Shown here one piece after another: positions 1-8,200 of a stretch of DNA of 20,598 nucleotides. The position numbers and the translations under genes are program-made. How positions within the stretch are numbered: the stretch's first letter is position 1; each line of letters begins with the position of its first letter. The stretch is from NCBI GenBank assembly GCA_005885565.1, contig VAXK01000290.1, forward strand, positions 1 to 20,598, read 5' to 3'. This stretch comes from Actinomycetota bacterium (GTDB lineage: Bacteria; Actinomycetota; Thermoleophilia; Gaiellales; Gaiellaceae). The notes beneath the pieces were generated by a model, which saw only the letters and a program-made list of their open reading frames with translations, made no database searches and had not been told where the DNA came from.

Positions 1-1173
1 GGCCTCGGCCAGTTCGACGAGGACGACGTGCGCCTGCTCGAGGTGCTCGCGGGCCAGGCCTCGGTCGCGCTCGAGAACGCACGCCTGTACGAGGCCGAGC
101 GGCGCGAGGCCGAGAGCGCGAAGGCCCTGCTCGAGTTCGGGCGCGAGCTCGCGAGCGCGCAGGGCCTCGACGAGATCCTCGACCGCGTCGTCGAGCTCTC
201 GGCGGCGATCCTCGGCACGACTCGGACCTCCGTCTGGCTCCAGGATCCCGCAACCGGCGAGCTCGTCCCGCGGGCGATCTCGGGCTACGCGGAGGAGGAG
301 CGGCCGCGGGTGCTCGGGTGGCGGTTCCCGCGCGAGGTCGCCGAGCGCGGCCTGGCCCCGAAGGAGCCGTTCGCCTTCGACTCGTCCGAGCTCGAGCGCT
401 TCGGCGGCGGCAAGGCGCTCGTCAAGGGCCAGTACGTCGTCGCGCCGTTCACCGCCGACGGCGGCCGGCTCGGCTGCATCGTCGTCGCCGTGCCCGAGTC
501 GGCGGGCGACTTCTCGGACCGCGAGCTGCGCCTGCTCGCCGGGATCGCCTACCAGGCGAAGCTCGCGATCACGAACGCCGGCAACTTCGAGAGCCTCGAG
601 GGCACGTTCTTCTCCACCGTCGAGGCGCTCGCGAACGCGCTCGAGGCGAACGACGAGTACACGTCGTCGCACGCGCGCTGGATCCGCGACATGGCGATCG
701 AGGTGGGGACGGCCCTCGGCCTCGACCCGCCGGCGCTCAAGCGGCTCGAGCTCGGCGCCCTCTTCCACGACATCGGCAAGATCGGCGTCCCCTCGGCGAT
801 CCTCTCCAAGCCGGGCCGGCTGACCGCCGAGGAGCGGTCGGTGATGCAGACGCATCCCGAGCTCGGCGAGCGGATCATCGCGCCGATCGAGCGGCTCGAG
901 GACGTGCGGCCGATCGTGCGCTCCTGCCACGAGCACTGGGACGGCTCCGGCTACCCGGACGGGAAGCGCGGCGAGGCGATCCCGCTCGAGGCGCGGATCA
1001 TCCTCGTCTGCGACGCCTTCCACGCGATGACGACCGACCGGCCGTACCGCAAGCGGCTCTCGACGGCCGAGGCCCTGCGCCGCCTGCGGCAGGGCGCGGG
1101 CAGGCAGTTCGACCCGCGCGTCGTCGAGGTCTACCTGCGCGTCCTTGACGAAAGAGCGCGCAGGGCCGCCTGA
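1..1173 (+). CDS. GAF / HD-GYP domain signalling protein, 5' end outside window
   Basis: The reading frame is open from base 1, so the gene starts upstream; GTG at 28 lies inside the domain and is not the likely start. In window numbering (residue 1 = bases 1-3), residues 1-40 are the end of one GAF domain. Residues about 45-190 form a second GAF domain, a small-molecule or redox sensor. Residues about 200-375 are an HD-GYP domain. The HD motif HDIGK begins at residue 256 and GYP is at 317-319 within HWDGSGYPDG; the DAFHAMTTDRPYR block follows. HD-GYP enzymes hydrolyse cyclic di-GMP or related cyclic dinucleotides, and all motif residues I can see are intact. The second-messenger substrate is family knowledge, not shown here. 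No membrane segment is visible in this part. The next gene begins 18 nt after the TGA. Confidence 0.9.
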   Translation, partial: GLGQFDEDDVRLLEVLAGQASVALENARLYEAERREAESAKALLEFGRELASAQGLDEILDRVVELSAAILGTTRTSVWLQDPATGELVPRAISGYAEEERPRVLGWRFPREVAERGLAPKEPFAFDSSELERFGGGKALVKGQYVVAPFTADGGRLGCIVVAVPESAGDFSDRELRLLAGIAYQAKLAITNAGNFESLEGTFFSTVEALANALEANDEYTSSHARWIRDMAIEVGTALGLDPPALKRLELGALFHDIGKIGVPSAILSKPGRLTAEERSVMQTHPELGERIIAPIERLEDVRPIVRSCHEHWDGSGYPDGKRGEAIPLEARIILVCDAFHAMTTDRPYRKRLSTAEALRRLRQGAGRQFDPRVVEVYLRVLDERARRAA

Positions 1174-1191
1174 GAACTAGGCTTCGCCGCC

Positions 1192-2324
1192 GTGGTGGGA
1201 GACGAGCGCCTCGAGGCCTACGCGCGCCTGATCGTCCGCGTCGGCCTGAACCTGCAGCCGGGCCAGGATGTCCAGATCAGCGGCTTCATCGAGCACGCGC
1301 CGCTCGCGCGCGCCCTGGCGCGCACGGCCTACGAGGCCGACGCGCGCTACGTCGACGTCCTGTACCAGGACAACCACGTCCGCAAGGCGCTCGTCGAGCT
1401 CGGGCCCGAGGAGTCGCTCGCGTGGACGCCGCCGTACTGGATGACGCGGCTCGAGGACCTCGTCGAGCGGCGGGGTGCGCGCATCGCGATCACCGGCGAG
1501 GCCGAACCTGCGCTCCTCGCGGAGCTCGACCAGCGGCGCGTCGGCGCGGCCCGGATGACGGAGTACAACGACTACATGCTTCGCGTCGCCACCGAGCGGC
1601 GCATATCGTGGGTGGTGGCGGCATATCCCAACGAGGGCTGGGCCGAGGCGGTCTTCGGCGAGCCCGACGTCGAGCGCCTGTGGGATGCGGTTGCCAGCGC
1701 GGTTCGCCTCGACGAGCCCGATCCGGTCGAGGCCTGGCGGCGGCACGTCGATCGCCTCACCGAGCGGGCGCACCTGCTCACGGAGCGCCGCTTCGACGCG
1801 ATCCGCTTCCACGGCGATGGGACGGACTTCACCGTCGGGCTCCTGCCCGGCTCGCTCTGGGAGTCGGCCGAGACCGAGACGGAGTGGGGGCTCCGGCACG
1901 TGCCGAACCTCCCCACCGAGGAGGTCTTCACGAGCCCTGACCGGCGGCGGGCGGACGGCGTCGTCCGGGCGACGCGGCCCCTCGGCCTTCCGGGGACGAT
2001 CGTCCGCGACCTGGAGCTTCGCTTCCGCGACGGCCAGGTCGTCGAGCTCCGTGCGTCCGCCGGCGAGGACGCCGTCCGGGGTCGTCGGCCGTCGGCCGGA
2101 CCGGGATCACGTTCCTGAACACGCTCCTCGACGAGAACGCCGCCTCGCACGTCGCCTACGGCACCGGCTTCCCCGACCTGGTCACGGGCGGCACCGACGG
2201 CGTGAACCACTCGACGGTCCACACCGACGTGATGATCGGCGGTTGCGAGCTGGAGGTGGACGGCCTCGAGCGGCGCGGCGCACCTGTCCCGATCTTGCGC
2301 GGCGACGACTGGGTGCTCGGCTAG
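1192..2324 (+). pseudogene. M29-family metalloaminopeptidase (AmpS/AmpT-like), frameshifted with an internal gap
   Basis: The first frame (GTG 1192 to stop at 2118) gives a typical M29 N-terminal part ending in the NLPTEEVFTSP block, which carries a metal-ligand Glu in the family. Near 2076-2080 homology leaves this frame. It resumes in the frame of base 2100 with SSAVGRTGITFLNTLLDENA, then DENAASH and NHSTVHTD, and ends DDWVLG at TAG 2322-2324. About 20 residues expected between the halves are absent, including the conserved LGEVALV stretch, which from memory contains another metal-ligand Glu. No single product could form the dinuclear metal site, so the gene is broken as written. A sequence or assembly deletion of about 65 nt is an equally good explanation. 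There is no clear Shine-Dalgarno before the GTG. The gene follows the HD-GYP gene by 18 nt. Confidence 0.85.
2277..2324 (+). repeat. Direct repeat copy A: 3' end of the aminopeptidase gene
   Basis: Bases 2277-2308 are identical over 32 nt to 2850-2881. After one mismatch a further 8 bases match, and both copies reach a stop codon at the same offset (573 bp apart). This copy is the natural end of the aminopeptidase reading frame, reading GAPVPILRGDDWVLG then stop. Confidence 0.9.
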
Positions 2325-2383
2325 AAGAGGCAGGGCCGCTTCCGACAATTTCGCGAACGCCCGCTCGCTGGCACGATCAACCC

Positions 2384-2692
2384 GTGGCTAACGAGCAGGA
2401 GAACGGCGGAGAGGATCCCGAGTTCGAGATCTTCGTCCAGCCGGAGCAGCTGGCCGGGGTATGGGCGAACCGAGCTCATGTGGGGTGGTCGGAGCACGAG
2501 TTCACGATCGACTTTGTACGACTGGACCCGTTTCAGCCGCGAGGGATCCTCGTCGCGCGAGTTTCGGGATCCTCGGCGTTCGTGATGCAGCTCATCGACA
2601 CGCTTCGGGCCGTCTGGCACGATTGGGCCAGGAAGGCGATGCCACCGGAGATAGAGGGAAGGAATGGCGAAGAACTACCGCCGGACGATTAG
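2384..2692 (+). CDS. DUF3467 family protein
   Basis: A 102-residue protein from GTG 2384. Residues about 14-92 match what I know of DUF3467: a short strand-rich start (FEIFVQPEQ), then GVWANRAHVGWSEHEFTIDF, a proline/glycine turn, ARVSGSSAFVMQLIDTL, and a helical end. The function of DUF3467 is not established; these are small soluble proteins with no enzyme motif. There is no signal peptide or membrane segment. No Shine-Dalgarno precedes the GTG; a weak -10-like CACGAT ends 6 nt upstream, so a leaderless transcript is possible. Local G+C is visibly lower (one 60-base line is 58%) than in flanking core genes. The gene lies between the two copies of the aminopeptidase 3' end and overlaps the next small ORF by 29 nt, suggesting co-translation. 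Confidence 0.8.
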   Translation: MANEQENGGEDPEFEIFVQPEQLAGVWANRAHVGWSEHEFTIDFVRLDPFQPRGILVARVSGSSAFVMQLIDTLRAVWHDWARKAMPPEIEGRNGEELPPDD

Positions 2693-2831
2693 AAAGCTGA
2701 CCATCGAGCGTCTGCCGCCCGTCCCACGCGAGGCTACGACCGACCGGCCGATCTCAGAGGAGGCGCGTCGGATCATCACGGCGGCGCAGGTTGCCGCGAT
2801 TCGTCGCGTCCGCAAAGCGCAGTCCCCGTAG
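2664..2831 (+). CDS. Small basic hypothetical protein (55 aa)
   Basis: ATG at 2664 is preceded by a good purine-rich ribosome site (GGGAAGGA at about 2656-2663) that lies inside the end of the DUF3467 gene. The product begins MAKNYRRTIRKLTIERLPP and ends with a predicted amphipathic, Arg-rich helix (EEARRIITAAQVAAIRRVRK). It has no cysteine, signal or membrane segment. The strong ribosome site, the ATG start and the 29-nt overlap with an upstream gene of a known family are the reasons for calling it. I do not recognise a family. It could bind nucleic acid or be a partner of the DUF3467 protein; both are guesses. Confidence 0.6.
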   Translation: MAKNYRRTIRKLTIERLPPVPREATTDRPISEEARRIITAAQVAAIRRVRKAQSP

Positions 2832-2849
2832 CGGGCGAGTCGACGCCGA

Positions 2850-2897
2850 GGCGCACCTGTCCCGATCTTGCGCGGCGACGAGTGGGTGCTTGCCTGA
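2850..2897 (+). repeat. Direct repeat copy B: detached 3' remnant of an M29 aminopeptidase gene
   Basis: This copy encodes GAPVPILRGDEWVLA then TGA (2895-2897), in the same frame register as copy A, but nothing upstream of 2850 resembles the rest of the gene. The first 32 bases are identical to 2277-2308. The last few codons differ (DDWVLG against DEWVLA), so this copy may derive from a paralogue or a diverged allele. It marks the right side of a 573-bp interval containing the DUF3467 gene and the small basic ORF. Confidence 0.9.
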
Positions 2898-2988
2898 CGG
2901 CAGCTGAATTTGCCCTATTTCCGGCGCTTTTTCATCACACTTCGCAGCGGATGAGGGCTCGCGAGGATGCCAACATGATCCGGAGCAC

Positions 2989-3193
2989 ATGCCGAGGACA
3001 CGGAGGATCCTGGGCCCGGACGGGCAGGAGCACGAGGCCGAGCCGATCGGCTTTCGCTCCTCCGGCGAGCACTTCAACGAGTACCGAGAAGGTGAAGGAG
3101 ACATACGACTCGCTTCGGAACCCCGTGTACTTGGTGGAGCACGCGCAGGTCATGGCGGTCGATGCTCCGGACGACCTGAGGGAAGGAGGGTGA
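2989..3193 (+). pseudogene. Small hypothetical protein gene, frameshifted
   Basis: From ATG 2989 the frame reads MPRTRRILGPDGQEHEAEPI, then GFRSSGEHFNEY, and loses protein-like character near 3085. In the +1 frame a protein-like stretch resumes: KVKETYDSLRNPVYLVEHAQ followed by VMAVDAPDDLREGG and TGA at 3191-3193. The two halves together resemble a small strand-rich protein type I recall as an unnamed bacterial family, in which about 12 residues normally join the FNEY and KVKE parts. About 35 nt therefore seem to be missing at 3085-3095. There is a weak GGAG 3 nt before the ATG. Function is unknown. The alternative is two unrelated tiny ORFs, which I think less likely because both halves are colinear. 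Confidence 0.5.
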
Positions 3194-3198
3194 GGAAA

Positions 3199-3294
3199 GT
3201 GGCGAAGAAGGTGAGCGACAGCACGTTGATCACGACCAAGAGGGTGACGTGGACCGGAACGCCGGTAAAGCGTCCCAAGGGACGCGTGAGCTAG
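3199..3294 (+). CDS. Possible 31-aa small protein
   Basis: GTG at 3199 follows a strong ribosome site (AGGAGGG at 3184-3190) with a normal spacer. The product begins VAKKVSDSTLITTKRVTWTG and ends PKGRVS. It is basic and has no membrane segment. The ribosome site overlaps the stop of the broken gene upstream, as in a coupled operon. I recognise no family, and a peptide this short could be spurious. Confidence 0.3.
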   Translation: MAKKVSDSTLITTKRVTWTGTPVKRPKGRVS

Positions 3295-3322
3295 AAGTCG
3301 AGCTCCTCTGCCGGTCCAAAAG

Positions 3323-3490
3323 GAAGACGGCCCCTGGGTTCGAGGCCGTCTCCTTGGAGAGTAACGTGGGCTGCGGCCCCCCACGTCGAACCTCACCATG
3401 GTCGAGGTCCCAGGCCGGCACATGCCCCACAAGGGGGAAGTGAAGCGGCGGGGTGAACCACCCATCGGGGGAGGAATCAAGGCCGTCTTC
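3323..3490 (+). ncRNA. Candidate structured RNA with two competing pairings
   Basis: Bases 3323-3332 (GAAGACGGCC) are perfectly complementary to 3481-3490, giving a 10-bp closing stem. Inside it are hairpins at 3364-3370/3380-3386 (7 bp), 3391-3407 (bulged) and 3451-3455/3459-3463 (5 bp). The same left strand can instead form a local 8-bp hairpin, 3325-3332 with 3344-3351. The two states exclude each other, as in riboswitch-like elements. A strong terminator lies 70 nt downstream with no ORF between. It matches no RNA family I can recall; it is not tmRNA, RNase P, SRP or 6S RNA. High G+C makes chance pairing a real risk. Confidence 0.35.
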
Positions 3491-3520
3491 GCGACCAGAC
3501 TCGGAGGGTCAACAGGCAGT

Positions 3521-3580
3521 GGGACCGATGCGGCGGGACCCACCACATGGCGGACACGGAGGCGGGACCGATGCGGCGGG
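3521..3580 (+). repeat. Two-copy 17-nt direct repeat, 43-bp period
   Basis: The sequence GGGACCGATGCGGCGGG occurs exactly at 3521-3537 and 3564-3580. The second copy supplies the 5' side and loop of the terminator hairpin. The first copy can form only a 5-bp stem, so it looks like a decayed or duplicated terminator loop. Confidence 0.85.
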
Positions 3581-3596
3581 TCTCGCCTCTTTCTTT
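3559..3596 (+). terminator. Intrinsic transcription terminator
   Basis: A 10-bp stem, GAGGCGGGAC (3559-3568) with GTCTCGCCTC (3580-3589), has one G-U pair and an 11-nt loop. It is followed directly by TTTCTTT (3590-3596). It would stop plus-strand transcription from the 2384-3294 genes and the RNA candidate. Confidence 0.8.
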
Positions 3597-3753
3597 GCAT
3601 AGGCTCTTTTCATGTGGTTGCGGTCGCTCAGCCCGCAACCGAAGCAGCTCGACCGGCTCCTCCGCCGCCCGCCCTTAGACGTTCTCGCGCTGAGCTCGTG
3701 CCGCTCGGTCGAGCACGCCCCCCGCGGAGCGGCGCGCTCCTCACACATCTGGT

Positions 3754-5256
3754 CTACATCTGCGACGAGTAGACGGTCTCGCCGTCGAGGCTGATCGTCT
3801 CGTCCGCTTGCTCGATCAGCACGCCGTCGTGGGTCGCGCAGACGACGGCGGCGCCGTGCTCGTGTGCCGCACGCGCGAGCAGGGCGCCGGTAGAGCGCGC
3901 GTTCTCTTCGTCGAGCCGGGCGGTCGGCTCGTCGACGAGCAGGAGCTGCGTCCGCGCTGCGAGGGCGCGCGCGATCGCGACGCGCTGGCGCTCGCCGGCC
4001 GAAAGCCGTGCGGCGGGGAGGTTGAGATGGTGCTCGAGACCCACCTGGACGAGTGCCTCGCGCGGGCCGCCGTCGGCTCCGCGCAGGTACAGCCCGAGCT
4101 CGACGTTCTCGAGCGCGGTCAGGTACGGGACGAGTCCGGGCTCCTGCGTGACGAGTGCGACGTGGCTCCGGCGCAGCCCCGCGAGCTGTCCGCGCGTCAG
4201 CCCGCCGAGCGAGTCGCCTCCGAGCGTGACGTCACCGGCCGACGGGCGCTCGAGGCCGGCGAGGAGATGGAGGAGCGTCGTCTTGCCGCTACCGGACCGG
4301 CCGACGACGGCGGTCAGGGCGCCGGCCCGGAAGCCGCGGCTCAGCCCGTCGAGCACGATGCGTCTCCCGTAGCGCTTCTCGACGGCTTCGACCGCCGCGA
4401 CCACGGGACCCGGCGCCGCCGCCGCAGTCTGGGTGAGCGCGGCTGCGGGCGTGCCGTCGATCGGCTCGAGGACGAGCCGTCCACCTGCCGCCTCGACCAT
4501 GACCAGGCTCGGGTGGCCGGTCTGCGCGAGTACGGCATCGGGCAGCCGCACCCAGCCGTGGGTGACCGCGAAGGCCGGGTCGTGCCCGGGGCGGGCCTGC
4601 GCGACGACACGGCCGTCGCGGACGTAGACGAGTCGGTCGGCGATCGAGGCGGCGTGCGCGTCGTGGCTGACGATCAGCGCTGTCGCGCCGGATCCGCGCA
4701 CGAGCTCGTCGAGGAGCCGGTAGACCGTGGCTGCGTTGTCGGAGTCGAGCTCGCCGGCGGGTTCGTCGGCGAGCAGCAGCCCGGGTCGGTGCGCGACCGC
4801 GGCGCAGACGGCGACGCGTTGTTGCTCGCCGCCCGAGAGCGAGCCGGGCCGGTCGTCGGCGCGATCGGCGAGCCCGACCTGCTCGAGGAGATCGTCGGCT
4901 GCGCGCCCGGCCTGACGCGGGTCATGCCCGAGTAGCTCGAGCTGGAGCGCGACCGTCTGGCGGCAGGCTAGGTCGGCCGAGAGCGATCGCGCGTAGTGTT
5001 GGTCGAGTAGGCCGAGGTTGCGCGCGCGGAAGGCGTCATCGATGTCGCGCAGCTGGGTGCCGAGCACGTTGCCGCCGCCGGCGGAGAGCCGCTCGAGTCC
5101 CGACAGTACGCGCAGCAAGGTTGTCTTGCCGGAGCCGCTCGGTCCGAGTACGACGACGATCTCGCCCGGCTCGACGGTCAGGTTCAGGCCCTGCAGGGCG
5201 ACGGTGCCGCCGGCCGCGGACTCGAAGATGCGAAAGGCGTCGCGGACTTCGATCAT
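3754..5256 (-). CDS. ABC transporter ATP-binding protein with two fused nucleotide-binding domains
   Basis: A 500-residue protein with two MacB/LolD-type NBDs on one chain. NBD1 has Walker A GPSGSGKT at 38-45, signature LSGGE at 140-144, Walker B LLLADE at 160-165 and an H-loop at 197-198. NBD2 has Walker A GRSGSGKT at 319-326, Q-loop TQEPG at 370-374, signature LSAGE at 418-422, Walker B LLLVDEP at 438-444 and His 476. Both ATP sites look competent. The linker (about 226-290) contains WVRLPDAVLAQTG and GGRLVLEP, which resembles an AbrB-type swapped-hairpin segment, an unusual insertion. The ATG at 5256-5254 overlaps the permease stop as ATGA, so translation is coupled. The product should energise the two-FtsX-domain permease encoded just upstream. 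The substrate is unknown; lipoproteins, lipids or peptides are typical for the class. Confidence 0.92.
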   Translation of the reverse strand: MIEVRDAFRIFESAAGGTVALQGLNLTVEPGEIVVVLGPSGSGKTTLLRVLSGLERLSAGGGNVLGTQLRDIDDAFRARNLGLLDQHYARSLSADLACRQTVALQLELLGHDPRQAGRAADDLLEQVGLADRADDRPGSLSGGEQQRVAVCAAVAHRPGLLLADEPAGELDSDNAATVYRLLDELVRGSGATALIVSHDAHAASIADRLVYVRDGRVVAQARPGHDPAFAVTHGWVRLPDAVLAQTGHPSLVMVEAAGGRLVLEPIDGTPAAALTQTAAAAPGPVVAAVEAVEKRYGRRIVLDGLSRGFRAGALTAVVGRSGSGKTTLLHLLAGLERPSAGDVTLGGDSLGGLTRGQLAGLRRSHVALVTQEPGLVPYLTALENVELGLYLRGADGGPREALVQVGLEHHLNLPAARLSAGERQRVAIARALAARTQLLLVDEPTARLDEENARSTGALLARAAHEHGAAVVCATHDGVLIEQADETISLDGETVYSSQM

Positions 5257-8200
5257 TCGAGGCTCCAGGTGGCGCGCTCGGGCGAGTCGCCGCGGAAGGC
5301 GTGCTTCGCCGTCAGCTCGACGATCAGCGCCGCCGCGACGGCGAGCGCGCCGAGGCCGGCCGCCGCCGCCACCCAGGCCGGCTCGAAGCGGAGCGGCGGC
5401 CGCGCGGTCTCGGTTGCTGCCGAGACTCGGACGAGCGCGACGACGAGTCGCGAGAGGATCAGCCCGAGCAGCGCGCCGCCGAGCGCGCCGAAGGCGACGA
5501 GGATCGCGGCGCGCAGCCGGAACTGGCTGCGCAGCGTGTCGGGCGAGACGCCCTGCGCCTCGAGGTCGAAAAGCTCGCCGCGTTCGTCGCGGAGTTCGCT
5601 GACGAGTGCGAGCCAGAAGCCGAGCGCCGCCAGGACGAGCGTTGCGAGCGCGGCGGCGCCGAGGGTCAGCTCCATCCCGCGCGCGAGCGGATCACCGGCG
5701 AGCGAGCGCTCGATGGCTCGTCGCGACGCGACGTCGAGCACCGCGAACGGCGCCCGGCGAAGCGTCTGCTCCGCCTGCGGTGGGCCCGAGAGCCAGATCT
5801 CGCCGGGCGTGCCCGTACCGGGGAGGCGCGCGTCGAGTGCTGTCGCGAGCCGGCTTTCGTCCGCGATCACGAACCCCTCGTCCTGCTGGTCGGCGTCGGG
5901 GAAGCGCGCGGCCACGCCGACGATCCGGGCCGGCACCTGCTGGTCTTCGAGGTCGAGCGTGATCGAGCCGTTCGGCCCGGCGGCGCTCGCGACCTCGGGG
6001 CTGACGACGACCCGCAGCGCGTGTCCGTCGGTCGGCTGGGGGAGGCGGAGCAGGATCGTCTGGCCTTGGGTGAACGAGTACGTGACGCGTCTGTGCGCGA
6101 GGCGCGCGCCGCCGCGCGCGACCCAGCCGCGCCAGTGCGTGAGCGTGTGTGCGCCCGCGCGGAGGGGGCCGAGCTCCAGTGTGCCCGCGGGCGCGCCGGT
6201 AGCGCCGACCTCCGCCTCGCGGTGGAAGTAGCCGAACCGCTGGGCGCTCGCGAGCGAGAGCTCGAGGGCGAGGAGCTCGCGCGTTCCGCGCGGCAGCAGC
6301 GCGGCCAGCGTCCACACGCCGGCGCCGCGCTCGCCTAACGGCACGATGCGGATCCGGCCGTGCGAGTCGGCCACGGCCAGGTCGAGCCGTACAGGGGTGC
6401 CCCGGACGCGCACCGGTAGCGAGACGTCGGGTGCGGTCACCCGGACGCCGCGCAGCCGCGCCGGCCCGTCGGCGCCGAGCCTGCTAGCCAGCTCGGCGGG
6501 CGGGAGGTGCGAGAAGTCAGAGCGCCAGTGCAGGTGGGTGAGCGCAGCTGCCGGCACTCCCAGTACCGTCGGACTGAGGACGCTCGTGCCGGGCCCGGCC
6601 ACGGTTCCGGACAGGCGCAGCACGGGGTAGGGCGTGCCGAGCCTGCGGTAGCGGGAGAGCGGCGCCGCCGCCACCGGCAGGACAAGCTGCGAGCCCTCGC
6701 TCACCGCGTAGTCGAGCGGCACCGCGAACGCTGCCTCGTCGCGTGCGCTTCGTTCGAGCGTCGCGCGGTAGCTGGCGGCGAAGAGCGCGAGGCCGAGGCT
6801 GACGATCAGGAAGGCGGCAGTCGCGATCGTGCGCGAGGGCGCGCGGGCCAGCGCGAGCAGGGCCAGGCGAAGCGCGCCCGGGCCTTGTCGCACCGCTCGC
6901 TCGGCGGCGCGCATCAGCGGACCGATCAAGCGCCCTGCGGCGACGGCGGCGACGAAGGAGACGAGTCCGGGGAGTAGGAGCAGGAGCGTCGCATCGCCGC
7001 CGGCGGCGAGCGTGTCGGCGTTCAGGCCGCCGCGGGCGAGCCCGACGCCGACGGTGACCACGGCCCCGAGGGCTGCGACGTCGAGCAGGCGTAGGCCGCT
7101 CCGCGTTGTTTCCCGTGCGCGTGCTGCGGCCAGCACGGCGGCTGTGCCGGCCAGCCAGGCGACCAGGACGAGCGCGACGCCGAGCGGCGAGCCGAGCGAG
7201 TGCCCGAGGACGGCGGCGTCGGGGAGTCCTGCCCGGGCCGCGACGACCGCGACGATTCCGGCGCCTGCGGCGACGCCGACGAGGGCTCCGAGCACGCTCA
7301 TCGCGGAGACCTCTGCGCCGACGGCAAGCCAGAGCTGTGGTCGCCTGGCGCCCCTTTCGAGCAGCCGACGGCGCTCGGCGGCGAGGCCGCGGCGCAGGCC
7401 GATCGCGCACACGAGGGCGAAGCCGAGCAGCAGCGTGCTCACCTCGCCGCCGATCAGCACCATCCGTTGCGCCGAGACCCGGCCCTTCGCTCGCGCGTCC
7501 GTCAGCGCGGCGTCCGGGCCGCTCAGCTCGTAGGCGTCCGTGTAGCGGGCGAGCTCGGCTTGTGCGCGCGATTCGCGGCGGAGAAGCGGCGGGATCTGCC
7601 AGACGTGCAGCCGGCGCGGGTCGAGCGGCGCGATCCAGCTATACGAGCGGAAGATGCCTTCAAATGCGGGGAGCCGGTCGAACGCGGCCGAGCCCGAGGC
7701 GAGCAGCAGAGTCGCGCGCGCGCCGTTCGACTCGCGCGCCGGCTGGAGAAAGTCGCCGAAGAGCGCGCGATCACGGATCACGCCCCTGCCGACACGGACG
7801 AGGTGGATCCCGTTCTGATCCCACGCGGCCCGCCCTCCTGCTCCTAGCTCGAACACCTCGCAACGGGCGGGGACGCAGATGCGCGGAATGCGGCCGGAGC
7901 GCACGCGCGCGAACCGTCCGAGGTCGTCCAGGCTCGCCAGCTGGACGAGTCCCCCCGCAACGCGGAGCTCGCGGAAGAACATAGCGCGGAGGGGCGCCGT
8001 CGAGGTCAGCGACGAAAGCACGCGGCGGATCGTGCGATCCGCTTGCGCGTAATTCTGGCCGGGTGCGAGGCCGAACGCATCGACCCGAAAGCTCTGCTGG
8101 GATGCGGGCAGCGCAGCGACCGCGCGCTGCACGGCGCGGTCGCGGGCGATCACGCTCCCACCGAGTACGCCGACGAGCATCGCGATCGAGGCGGCGATGC

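Larger units (their letters stand above)
3295..3753. other. Gene-free interval with RNA structure signals
   Basis: I see no credible protein here; overlapping frames lack family resemblance. The interval contains a candidate structured RNA (3323-3490), a 17-nt direct repeat (3521 and 3564) and an intrinsic terminator (3559-3596). It also contains a perfect 8-bp hairpin at 3616-3640 with a 9-nt loop. The last 110 bases are the 3' flank of the minus-strand ABC gene. Confidence 0.6.

Noticed and set aside
2325..2850. Insertion sequence or transposon between the aminopeptidase repeats
   Set aside because: No transposase, integrase or terminal inverted repeats are visible; the flanking direct repeat is much longer than a usual target duplication.
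3336..3351. GGTTCGA resembling a tRNA T-loop
   Set aside because: No T-stem, anticodon arm or acceptor stem can be built around it; the flanks form a different hairpin.
3521..3580. CRISPR-like repeat
   Set aside because: Only two 17-nt copies with one spacer, and one copy is part of a terminator; no cas genes are present.
3616..3640. Perfect 8-bp hairpin as a minus-strand terminator for the ABC operon
   Set aside because: On the minus strand it is followed by an A-rich, not T-rich, run; kept only as a hairpin in the intergenic note.
3808..6338. Long plus-strand open frames opposite the ABC ATPase and permease genes
   Set aside because: They are Arg/Ala/Glu-rich with no family motifs and lie antisense to well-supported genes; very high G+C makes stop codons rare.
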